Source: Bacteroidales bacterium (lineage in GTDB: Bacteria > Bacteroidota > Bacteroidia > Bacteroidales > JAADJA01). Taken from it: a stretch of 18,880 nucleotides of DNA. The DNA is taken from contig JAOZLR010000019.1 of the NCBI GenBank assembly GCA_029934735.1, forward strand, positions 1-18,880, in the 5' to 3' direction. The notes beneath the pieces are model-generated. The model saw nothing but the letters and a program-made list of their open reading frames with translations, searched no databases and was not told the origin of the DNA. The position numbers were made by a program, and so were the translations under genes. Below are positions 12,408-18,880 of the stretch, piece by piece (position 1 is the first letter of the stretch; the number at the start of each line of letters is the position of its first letter).

Positions 12408-12903
12408 AACTATATTTTTTTACCAGTGTTTCTCTTACTTTTTTTCTTGCCCTCGACAAATTCACCCTAATCGTATTCAGACTCATTTGCATTATTTCCG
12501 CAATTTCTTTAAACTCATATCCTTCAATATCCCGAAGATGAATTATCATTTTTTGATGTTCGGGAAGATTATCAATTATCATTTTTACTTTCTCTGTTGT
12601 GTCCATAAGCTCCAGGCTCGTATGAGGTGAATGACCTCCCGAATCATTTCTCCATTCATCCAGCTCGTCTGTTCTATATCCTTTAGCTTTCAATTTATCA
12701 AGACACATATTTTTCATAACAACCATTGCAAACGCTTCAACATTATTATATTCGCCAAGCCTTTCGCGCCTTGCCCACAATTTCAACAGAACGTCCTGTA
12801 CCATATCCTCCGAGTCCATACTATTATTTAACAATCTGTATGCAAACCTGTACAGCCTGTTCTTCAACGGAAGCACCTCTATTTTAAACGTTTCAACGGT
12901 CAT
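12388..12903 (-). CDS. RNA polymerase ECF sigma factor
   Basis: From the ATG at 12903 the protein has 171 residues. Sigma region 2 is seen at about 18-43 (YRFAYRLLNNSMDSEDMVQD followed by VLLKLW), recognising the -10 element, and region 4 at about 113-158 (LPEHQKMIIHLRDIEGYEFK, then EIAEIM and a helix-turn-helix TIRVNLSRARKKVRE). Regions 1 and 3 are absent, as in ECF sigma factors. The open frame begins 25 codons earlier at a TTG, but a -7 box at 12964-12957 lies inside that extension, so it would be untranslated leader. The gene heads an operon with the anti-sigma factor and two DUF4252 genes. Its target promoters are unknown; autoregulation is possible but no second copy of a candidate motif was recognised. 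Confidence 0.9.
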   Translation of the reverse strand: MTVETFKIEVLPLKNRLYRFAYRLLNNSMDSEDMVQDVLLKLWARRERLGEYNNVEAFAMVVMKNMCLDKLKAKGYRTDELDEWRNDSGGHSPHTSLELMDTTEKVKMIIDNLPEHQKMIIHLRDIEGYEFKEIAEIMQMSLNTIRVNLSRARKKVRETLVKKYSYEFTRN

Positions 12904-12956
12904 GCTTATTAAAGACGATAATGTGATAAACTTATTACAAAAAAAATTACAATCTT

Positions 12957-12990
12957 CAAATTTACTTTTTATTAACAAAACTTTGCCAAC
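12957..12990 (-). promoter_or_regulatory. Promoter of the ECF sigma operon
   Basis: On the minus strand TAAATTTG (12964 to 12957) matches TAnnTTTG, with TTG (12989 to 12987) 22 bases upstream as a -33 element. This implies a leader of about 47 nt to the ATG at 12903. The match is to the housekeeping consensus, suggesting basal transcription. Confidence 0.55.
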
Positions 12991-13011
12991 TCATTTTTTT
13001 AATTATTTTTG
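12982..13011 (+). promoter_or_regulatory. Promoter of the POT peptide transporter
   Basis: TTTG (12982-12985) and TATTTTTG (13004-13011) are separated by 18 bases, a good match to the Bacteroidota -33/-7 pair. Transcription would start near 13018, giving a leader of about 45 nt before the ATG at 13064. It is back to back with the ECF promoter. Confidence 0.6.
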
Positions 13012-13063
13012 TCAACTTTTCGGCGAAATAATATAAAACAAGTATAAATTAAAATTAAGAATT

Positions 13064-14707
13064 ATGTTTAAAGGACATCCTAAGTCATTGTATGTTGCAT
13101 TCTTTGCAAATATGGGTGAAAGATTTGGTTTTTACACCATGATGGGAATTCTGGTTTACTACCTGACTGCCAAATACGGGCTTAGCCCAACAAAAGCGGG
13201 CGTTATTTACAGCATTTTTTATGCCTCAATTTATGGATTGGCATTAGTTGGTGGAATATTTGCAGACCGGACAAAAAATTACAAAGGAGTGATCTTCATC
13301 GGATTGCTTACAATGCTGGCCGGTTATGTTTTAATGTCAATACCGGGTTTGGGATTAACCTTTACGGTTTCCGCTCTTTTAGTTATTGCATTAGGTAATG
13401 GTCTGTTTAAAGGAAATTTGCAGGCTGTTGTGGGACAGATTTATGATGACAAAAAATATGCTCACCTTCGCGACTCTGCATTTAGTGTATTTTATATGGG
13501 GATAAATGTTGGCGCTTTATTCGCTCCTCATGCTGCAGCCGGAATAATTAACTGGTTTATCAACAAGCAGGGGTTTGAAAGAAACGATTTGCTTCCTTCA
13601 TTGATTCACAAATTCCGGGAAGGTACATTAAGCGGGACAGAGGCAGCCGACCTTCAGTCAATTGCAAACCAGGTTTCACACACTACTGTTACTGACCTTG
13701 CTACCTGGACCACTCATTATCTTGATGTTTACAGCACGGGATTCAATTACGCATTTGGAGTTGCCGGCCTGACAATGATATTCTCATTCCTTGTATATGT
13801 TTTCTTTAAGAAGATGCTTCCGGATGTCAAAAAACAAATTGAGACAGGTGACCGCGTTGAAGAGATATCTCCGAAGGAGACAAAAGAGAGACTTACTGCT
13901 CTGTTCCTCGTCTTTGCCGTAGTGATTTTCTTCTGGATGTCATTCCATCAAAACGGACTGACAATGAGTTTCTTTGCCCGTGATTATACTGTTCAGGAGG
14001 TAGGCCCCGGTGCTAACCTGTTCTTCAATCTCTGGTCATTATTGGCAATGATAGTGGGATTCTATGGCTTTTTAACATTAATCAATAAGAAAAATTCAGG
14101 AACCAACAGATTATTTGGCGGGCTGTTTTTCATTGGCGGTATTTTTGCTGCATACAAGTTTTATCAGTCATTTGATCAGATAACTCCTTTCTCTCCTGAA
14201 CTTTTCCAGCCGTTTAATCCTTCATTCATTGTTATCCTGACGCCTGTGGTTGTCGGCTTGTTTGCCTGGTTACGAAAACGAAAAATTGAACCTTCAACTC
14301 CACGTAAAATCGGAATAGGAATGCTGTTAACAGCAGTTGCTTTTGTAGTTCTTTTAATTGGCTCACTGAATCTTACACCATTTGCTGATTTAACGCCCGA
14401 ATCTCCCCGCGTTGGAGTACAATGGCTCATAAGTACATATTTCATATTAACTGTAGCCGAGTTGTTCCTGAGTCCAATGGGAATATCGTTTGTATCCAAG
14501 GTTTCTCCGCCAAAATATCAGGGAGTTATGCAGGGAGCCTGGCTTGGGGCAACTGCTGTAGGAAACCTGTTTTTGGGTGTTGGAAGCTATCTTTATGAAA
14601 GAATTCAAATCTGGCAGGTTTGGTTGGTTTTTGTAGTTCTGACATTAATGGCAGCCGGATTTATTTTCTCAATTATGAAAAAGCTTGACAAAGTATCTAA
14701 AGACTAA
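13064..14707 (+). CDS. POT/PTR2-family peptide MFS transporter
   Basis: The 547-residue protein has about 14 hydrophobic segments (12 core MFS helices plus extra ones, as in bacterial POT proteins). Family features include NMGERFGFY in the first helix (Glu19-Arg20), GGIFADR (loop 2-3), GNGLFKGNLQAVVGQIYDD, FYMGINVGALFAP and, near the C terminus, ELFLSPMGISFVSKVSPPKYQGVMQGAWLG. It would import di- and tripeptides across the inner membrane, normally driven by protons. The ExxER proton-coupling motif of the family reads NxxER here: residue 16 is Asn instead of Glu. It has its own promoter and a strong terminator, so it is monocistronic. The secreted C69 dipeptidase and the Xaa-Pro peptidase in this window would fit on either side of peptide uptake. 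Confidence 0.92.
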   Translation: MFKGHPKSLYVAFFANMGERFGFYTMMGILVYYLTAKYGLSPTKAGVIYSIFYASIYGLALVGGIFADRTKNYKGVIFIGLLTMLAGYVLMSIPGLGLTFTVSALLVIALGNGLFKGNLQAVVGQIYDDKKYAHLRDSAFSVFYMGINVGALFAPHAAAGIINWFINKQGFERNDLLPSLIHKFREGTLSGTEAADLQSIANQVSHTTVTDLATWTTHYLDVYSTGFNYAFGVAGLTMIFSFLVYVFFKKMLPDVKKQIETGDRVEEISPKETKERLTALFLVFAVVIFFWMSFHQNGLTMSFFARDYTVQEVGPGANLFFNLWSLLAMIVGFYGFLTLINKKNSGTNRLFGGLFFIGGIFAAYKFYQSFDQITPFSPELFQPFNPSFIVILTPVVVGLFAWLRKRKIEPSTPRKIGIGMLLTAVAFVVLLIGSLNLTPFADLTPESPRVGVQWLISTYFILTVAELFLSPMGISFVSKVSPPKYQGVMQGAWLGATAVGNLFLGVGSYLYERIQIWQVWLVFVVLTLMAAGFIFSIMKKLDKVSKD

Positions 14708-14731
14708 ACACTAATAAATTTTAAATATATG

Positions 14732-14761
14732 AAAGCTGCCTAAGTGAGGCAGCTTTTTTTT
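14732..14761 (+). terminator. Rho-independent terminator after the POT transporter
   Basis: AAAGCTGCC (14732-14740) pairs perfectly with GGCAGCTTT (14748-14756) around a TAAGTGA loop, and the second arm runs into eight T (14754-14761). It ends only 12 bases before the next ATG at 14774, so it may also limit transcription or initiation of that gene. Confidence 0.9.
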
Positions 14762-14773
14762 GATACCCAAATA

Positions 14774-15724
14774 ATGACAGATATTCAATTTCCCTGGAGC
14801 CACAAGCAACGCTATAACTCTTATAATAAGTATTTTAAAACTCAATTTGGCGAACGAGTACAGAAAGTCTCAGTAGATGCTGGTTTTACATGCCCGAATA
14901 GAGATGGAACACTGGGGCGTGGCGGCTGTACCTATTGTAATAATAATGCCTTCAACCCCTCCTACTGTAAACCTGCAAAGTCCGTATCAAAACAGATTGA
15001 AGAGGGGATAGAATTTCATCTCAGGAGATACAGGCATGCAAATAAATATCTTGCATATTTTCAGGCTTACAGCAACACATACAAGTCTCTTGAGGAATTA
15101 AAGACAATATACGAGGAAGCACTTGCCTTCCCTGACGTGATAGGACTGGTGATCGGGACGAGACCCGACTGCATTGATGACAAAAAACTTGCATATCTGA
15201 AAGAGTTATCAAAGTTATACTATATTATTATAGAGTACGGTATTGAATCATGTTATGACAAAACTCTCGAAAGAATAAACAGAAAACACACTTTTGCTCA
15301 ATCAGTTGAAGCAATTGAAAAAACTGCATCTTATGGAATTAAAACCGGAGCGCATCTCATTTTCGGCCTTCCGGGAGAAACCAGGGATGAAATGATGGCA
15401 GAAGCAAAAATCATTTCAAATCTGCCATTAACGACCATTAAATTTCATCAACTGCAAATAATTAGAAATACTACAATGGAAAAGCAATATCTGAAAGACC
15501 CGGAACAATTCAAACTATTTTCACTTGATGACTACATTACATTTATAGTGGATTTTATTGAAAATTTGAACCCAAATTTCATAATTGAACGCTTTTCAGG
15601 CGAAGTTCCACCCCGTTTTTTAGTCGCTCCCGACTGGGGATTGGTACGTTCTGACCAAATAAATGCCATTATTAAAAAAATGTTAATAAATAAAAATTCG
15701 TGGCAGGGTAAATACTACAAATAG
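14774..15724 (+). CDS. Radical SAM protein, TIGR01212 (YhcC/YtqA) family
   Basis: From the ATG at 14774 the protein has 316 residues. The open frame extends back to a GTG at 14744, but that lies in the terminator stem. The [4Fe-4S] cysteines are Cys40, Cys52 and Cys55 (FTCPNRDGTLGRGGCTYC), a C-x11-C-x2-C spacing used by this family instead of the usual CX3CX2C. Other family segments are AYFQAYSNTY, IGTRPDC, EYGIESC, GAHLIFGLPGET, IKFHQLQI and FSGEVPPRF. It is an Elp3-like cytoplasmic radical SAM enzyme. I recall that the Bacillus subtilis relative YtqA acts in tRNA wobble-uridine (mnm5s2U) modification; whether that applies here is unknown. The only sequence between the PepT stop and its ATG contains the terminator, so its promoter is unclear (TAAATTTT at 14715-14722 is weak). 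Confidence 0.88.
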   Translation: MTDIQFPWSHKQRYNSYNKYFKTQFGERVQKVSVDAGFTCPNRDGTLGRGGCTYCNNNAFNPSYCKPAKSVSKQIEEGIEFHLRRYRHANKYLAYFQAYSNTYKSLEELKTIYEEALAFPDVIGLVIGTRPDCIDDKKLAYLKELSKLYYIIIEYGIESCYDKTLERINRKHTFAQSVEAIEKTASYGIKTGAHLIFGLPGETRDEMMAEAKIISNLPLTTIKFHQLQIIRNTTMEKQYLKDPEQFKLFSLDDYITFIVDFIENLNPNFIIERFSGEVPPRFLVAPDWGLVRSDQINAIIKKMLINKNSWQGKYYK

Positions 15725-15740
15725 CAACCCTATGTATTGT

Positions 15741-15761
15741 ATTAATTGGATATCAATTAAT
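15741..15761 (+). terminator. AT-rich hairpin after the radical SAM gene
   Basis: ATTAATTG (15741-15748) and CAATTAAT (15754-15761) form an eight-base-pair stem with a GATAT loop, 16 bases after the stop codon. There is no T-tract, so termination is uncertain; it might also be a protein-binding palindrome. Confidence 0.3.
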
Positions 15762-15852
15762 TATACCATTAAAAGAGGCAAAAAAAACAGCTTTTAATTG
15801 CTTTCCTTCTGCTATAGAAATGTTAAAAAAGTACGAATAAAATGAAAAAAAG

Positions 15853-15882
15853 TTTCTGAAATTTAAAAAAAGGTTACATTTG
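15853..15882 (+). promoter_or_regulatory. Promoter of the large secreted protein
   Basis: TACATTTG (15875-15882) matches TAnnTTTG, with TTTCTG (15853-15858) as a plausible -33 element 16-19 bases upstream. The leader to the ATG at 15938 would be about 48 nt and is very AT-rich. The rest of the 213-base spacer shows only the AT-rich hairpin at 15741-15761. Confidence 0.55.
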
Positions 15883-15937
15883 CTGGTCAGAAAAAATGGT
15901 TAATTTAATATTTTTTACTAACTAAATTTTAATTATT

Positions 15938-18880
15938 ATGAGAGTTTTTACAAAATTAGGATTATCACTCTTAGCGGTTATGATTTCCGCAAGCGTGGTA
16001 TGGGCACAATCATCTGTTGAAAATGGCCCCAAAAAGCCACATTCAGCTATTGTATCTGATGCTCAGTTTGACCTTCAGTTTGAATTGCCTGTCGGAGTCG
16101 GTGGTGGCGAAGCAGGTATCGAAACTGATGGTAGTTACATTTACACAACCAAATGGAACGGTGGTGATTTTTACAAGTATCAATTAGATGGAACCTTCCT
16201 TGAGACATTCACTTGCGGGGCAGCATCTAATGTTCGCGACCTTGCATTTGATGGTACCTACTTCTATGGTGCTGCTGCAAGCACATCCCTCTTTCAGATG
16301 GATTTCAGCTCGCAGACTTTGGTGAGTACAATTACAGCTGCTACCGATTGTAGAGCGCTTGCTTACAATGAGGATGACGGTTATTTTTATGGGAATAACT
16401 GGACTACTGACATTACAGTATTTGATATGTCAGGTGCTTATGTAAACAGTTTTGCGTGTGGACCAACCGGAGAGAGCTATTATGGATTTGCCTATGACAA
16501 TTACAGTGGCGGAACATATCTTTGGGGTTATGCCCAGGTAGGAGCAACATTGAATGAGCTCGTACAAATAGATCTTCCTGCTGGAACAGAAACAGGCACC
16601 TATTTTGATGTTGGAAGTGTTTTATCAGCTGCAGCTTCTGCTGGTGGTTTATGTATCGATAACAACCTTGTTACAGGATACTGGACAATTATGGGTACTT
16701 CTCAGAATATTAATATCTGGGGTCTCGAACTTGCACCATCCGGAGCATTACCAGACAGCGATGTAGGAATCCAGGCTATTGTGGCCCCTTCATCAGGAAT
16801 GGGACTTGGAAGTGCTGAAGCGGTTACTGTTACTGTAAAGAATTTCGGTAATAATCCTCAGTCGAACTTCAATATTGGTTTTTCATTAGACGGTGGCACT
16901 TATGTGTTTGAAGCAATAACTGCAACAATCAACAGTGGCGAATCTATTGAACATACTTTTGCTGTTTCTGTTGATCTTTCAGCTTATGGAACTTATGAGT
17001 TTGAAGCTTGTACTTTCTTAGCTGGTGATGAGGTTCCTGATAACGACTGCAAAAGCAAAACTGTTGAAAATTCAGCACCTGCATATTGCGATGCAAGTAC
17101 AACTACTGAAGATGAATGGATAGCTAACGTTTTATGTGGCGACATTGACAATGCCAGCGGATGGCAAGGTGGTGTTGCAGATTATACTGACCAATCTACA
17201 ACTATAAATGCCGGTGGTTCGGTAGATATCGTAGTTACTAATGGAAATCCCTGGGCAAGTGACAAGGTAACTGTTTGGGTTGACTGGAATAATGACTTTG
17301 TTTTTGAGCAGGGTGGCGATGAAGAATTCGTGCTTGAAAATGTCGGTGGTACAGGTGATTCCTTTACCGGTGCAATTGTAGCTCCAGCCGATGCAATGGC
17401 AGGTGATCACAGAATGAGAGTCAGAATGATGTATTCTTTAGATCCGATACCTTGTGGCAATTCATCATATGGTGAAGTAGAAGATTATACTATTGTTGTA
17501 GGCGGCGGTGGCCCAACACCAAATTGTGAAAACTTCGATGCTTTAACAGTTGGTGGTCTCGTTGCAGAACAACTTGGAGGAATGTGGACAACCTGGAGTG
17601 GAACAAGTGCAGATGATGCTACTGTCAGCGATACATACTCTAACAGTCCTAGTAACTCTTTCGTTGTAGATGCTGGTACAGTTGACCTGATTTATCAGTT
17701 TGGTGCTGACCCACTTACTACAGGAGAATGGACATATTCTAATTATATCTATGTTCCTACAGGATTCTCAGGATACTTTAACGTACAATCCGAACCTACT
17801 CCTGGTGTTGCCTGGGTTATCGAACTTTACTTCGATGATGGCGGTGTTGGTCACTTTTTGGTTGACGCAGTACAGACTGATTTCACTTATACACAGGATA
17901 GCTGGTTAATGGTAAGCCTTGAGTTTGACCTTGATGCCGATATGGGTGAAGTATTTTTTGATGGTACATCCGTACTTAGCTTTACTACTGCTAATAGCAT
18001 TGGTGGAATTGATTATTACGGAGCAGATACAGGTGGAACCCCTGGTGCTTATTTCGATGACGTTTGTTTCGAGGAAGTCGGTGGCGTAGTGCTTGATCCT
18101 CCAACTAACCTTGTTGCTACAGTTAATGACAACGACGTTGCTTTAACCTGGGATGCACCAGGTGGTGGTGGATCAGGTGAATGGATTCAGTGGGATGATG
18201 GAGTTAATTCTAGTGCTATTGGTCTCTCAGGTGCAACTGGTGGTACTTTCTACTGTGCTTCACATTGGGAGCCTGCTGAACTTACAAACTATAACGGAAT
18301 GTACTTAACAAAGATCAGCTATTTTCATAGTGACGAAGTTTCAACAGCTACTTTCGTACTTAAGGTATGGTCAGGAGCAAATGCAGGCACACTCCTGTTA
18401 AGTCAGGATGTCAGTGGTAGTGTTTCGCTACAATGGAATGAAATCACACTTGACACACCTGTTCAGATTGATGCTTCACAGGAACTCTGGTTCGGTTATG
18501 AAGTAACTCACGGTGTAGATGAACATCCAGCCGGTGTTGATGTAGGTCCAGCTATTCAGTATAAAGGTGATATGATTTCATTTGATGGCTATGCCTGGGT
18601 TTCAATGTCAGCAGAATATGGTTTGGATTATAACTGGAATATTGCAGGTTATGTTGAAGGTACAACTGATGCTACTATTGCAACACCAATGGTTAAAAGC
18701 ACAGTTAGTAATCCATCAACAGGAACTCTCGCCGAAGCAACAGGTGTTGCAGGTGCAAATAATAAATTCGCTCCTTCATCAAGCAAAGGATTCGTTGGTT
18801 ATAATGTATATCGCGATACTGAATCAATCGGTATTGTTACATCCGAGGCATACGTTGACCTTGACCTTGACGCAGGCATA
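15938..18880 (+). CDS. Large secreted multidomain surface protein (3' partial)
   Basis: The frame runs 981 codons from the ATG at 15938 to the last base with no stop, so the C terminus is missing. Residues 1-23 are a signal peptide (ends VVWA|Q). Residues about 41-265 look like a beta-propeller, with repeats such as DGSYIYTTKWNGGDFYKY, LAFDGTYFYG and LAYNEDDGYFYG. Residues 268-380 resemble a CARDB/Ig-like domain (VTVKNFGNNP). Residues 383-522 are a GEVED domain with the literal motif at 512-516. Residues 526-715 look like a LamG/concanavalin-type domain (FDDVCFE). From 719 an FN3 domain begins (PPTNLVATVNDNDVALTWDAP) and resumes at about 951 (GFVGYNVYRD), split by an inserted domain. Such proteins in Bacteroidota are usually exported by type IX secretion; the sorting domain would be past the window end. 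Role unknown; adhesion or substrate binding is inferred. Confidence 0.88.
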   Translation, partial: MRVFTKLGLSLLAVMISASVVWAQSSVENGPKKPHSAIVSDAQFDLQFELPVGVGGGEAGIETDGSYIYTTKWNGGDFYKYQLDGTFLETFTCGAASNVRDLAFDGTYFYGAAASTSLFQMDFSSQTLVSTITAATDCRALAYNEDDGYFYGNNWTTDITVFDMSGAYVNSFACGPTGESYYGFAYDNYSGGTYLWGYAQVGATLNELVQIDLPAGTETGTYFDVGSVLSAAASAGGLCIDNNLVTGYWTIMGTSQNINIWGLELAPSGALPDSDVGIQAIVAPSSGMGLGSAEAVTVTVKNFGNNPQSNFNIGFSLDGGTYVFEAITATINSGESIEHTFAVSVDLSAYGTYEFEACTFLAGDEVPDNDCKSKTVENSAPAYCDASTTTEDEWIANVLCGDIDNASGWQGGVADYTDQSTTINAGGSVDIVVTNGNPWASDKVTVWVDWNNDFVFEQGGDEEFVLENVGGTGDSFTGAIVAPADAMAGDHRMRVRMMYSLDPIPCGNSSYGEVEDYTIVVGGGGPTPNCENFDALTVGGLVAEQLGGMWTTWSGTSADDATVSDTYSNSPSNSFVVDAGTVDLIYQFGADPLTTGEWTYSNYIYVPTGFSGYFNVQSEPTPGVAWVIELYFDDGGVGHFLVDAVQTDFTYTQDSWLMVSLEFDLDADMGEVFFDGTSVLSFTTANSIGGIDYYGADTGGTPGAYFDDVCFEEVGGVVLDPPTNLVATVNDNDVALTWDAPGGGGSGEWIQWDDGVNSSAIGLSGATGGTFYCASHWEPAELTNYNGMYLTKISYFHSDEVSTATFVLKVWSGANAGTLLLSQDVSGSVSLQWNEITLDTPVQIDASQELWFGYEVTHGVDEHPAGVDVGPAIQYKGDMISFDGYAWVSMSAEYGLDYNWNIAGYVEGTTDATIATPMVKSTVSNPSTGTLAEATGVAGANNKFAPSSSKGFVGYNVYRDTESIGIVTSEAYVDLDLDAGI

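Noticed and set aside
12904..12978. N-terminal extension of the ECF sigma factor from a TTG
   Set aside because: The extension contains the likely -7 promoter box, and the ATG at 12903 gives the normal ECF length.
17132..17410. Minus-strand frame of 92 codons opposite the large secreted protein
   Set aside because: The plus frame is open for 981 codons with clear domains; the minus frame has no supporting feature.
18828..18880. Short GACCTT tandem near the window end
   Set aside because: It is two adjacent Asp-Leu codon pairs within the FN3 coding sequence and needs no other explanation.

Overview
The window looks like chromosomal DNA of a Bacteroidota bacterium, most like Bacteroidales/Marinilabiliales. 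It is AT-rich. Several intergenic regions carry the Bacteroidota -7 element TAnnTTTG, most starts lack a Shine-Dalgarno sequence, and the gene families are typical of that phylum: a GH92 lipoprotein, DUF4252 proteins, an ECF sigma/anti-sigma pair, and a modular GEVED/FN3 secreted protein of the kind exported by type IX secretion. These lineage and family calls come from reading the sequence, not from a search.

Layout. (1) 1-90 may be the tail of an upstream gene, followed by a strongly structured spacer and a DMT/EamA permease (235-1143). (2) A secreted C69 dipeptidase lies at 1312-2787. (3) A minus-strand metal/redox operon reads CDF cation efflux (4588-3695), a small thioredoxin-like protein with a TTG start (3663-3415) and an ArsC-type arsenate reductase (3347-2931). 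It ends in a clear terminator next to a REP-like intergenic element. (4) A plus-strand cluster holds a GH92 alpha-mannosidase lipoprotein (4811-7792), a RAYT/Y1 transposase-like gene overlapping it by ATGA (7789-8373), and cutC (8427-9176). (5) A minus-strand block holds an M24B Xaa-Pro aminopeptidase (10560-9181) with its own promoter. Upstream of it, a sigma-70 ECF factor (12903-12388), a one-TM anti-sigma factor (12407-11835) and two DUF4252 proteins (11827-11291, 11162-10623) form one apparent operon. (6) Divergent from the sigma factor are a POT-family peptide transporter (13064-14707) and a TIGR01212/YhcC-type radical SAM protein (14774-15724), separated by a strong terminator. (7) A large secreted multidomain protein starts at 15938 and stays open to the window end (981 codons).

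How the genes fit together: a secreted dipeptidase, a peptide/proton symporter-family protein and a cytoplasmic Xaa-Pro peptidase suggest peptide scavenging. GH92 suggests use of mannose-rich N-glycans or mannans, with cutC as a possible partner. There are no tRNA or rRNA genes, CRISPR arrays or complete insertion sequences. No spacer exceeds 300 bases.

The most unusual items are a 28-bp perfect palindrome embedded in frame inside the RAYT gene, the sigma/anti-sigma/2xDUF4252 module, paired GCAAC-N3-GTTGC palindromes upstream of two exported-hydrolase genes, a terminator hairpin ending about 12 nt before the radical SAM start codon, and an FN3 domain split by a roughly 170-200-residue insertion.
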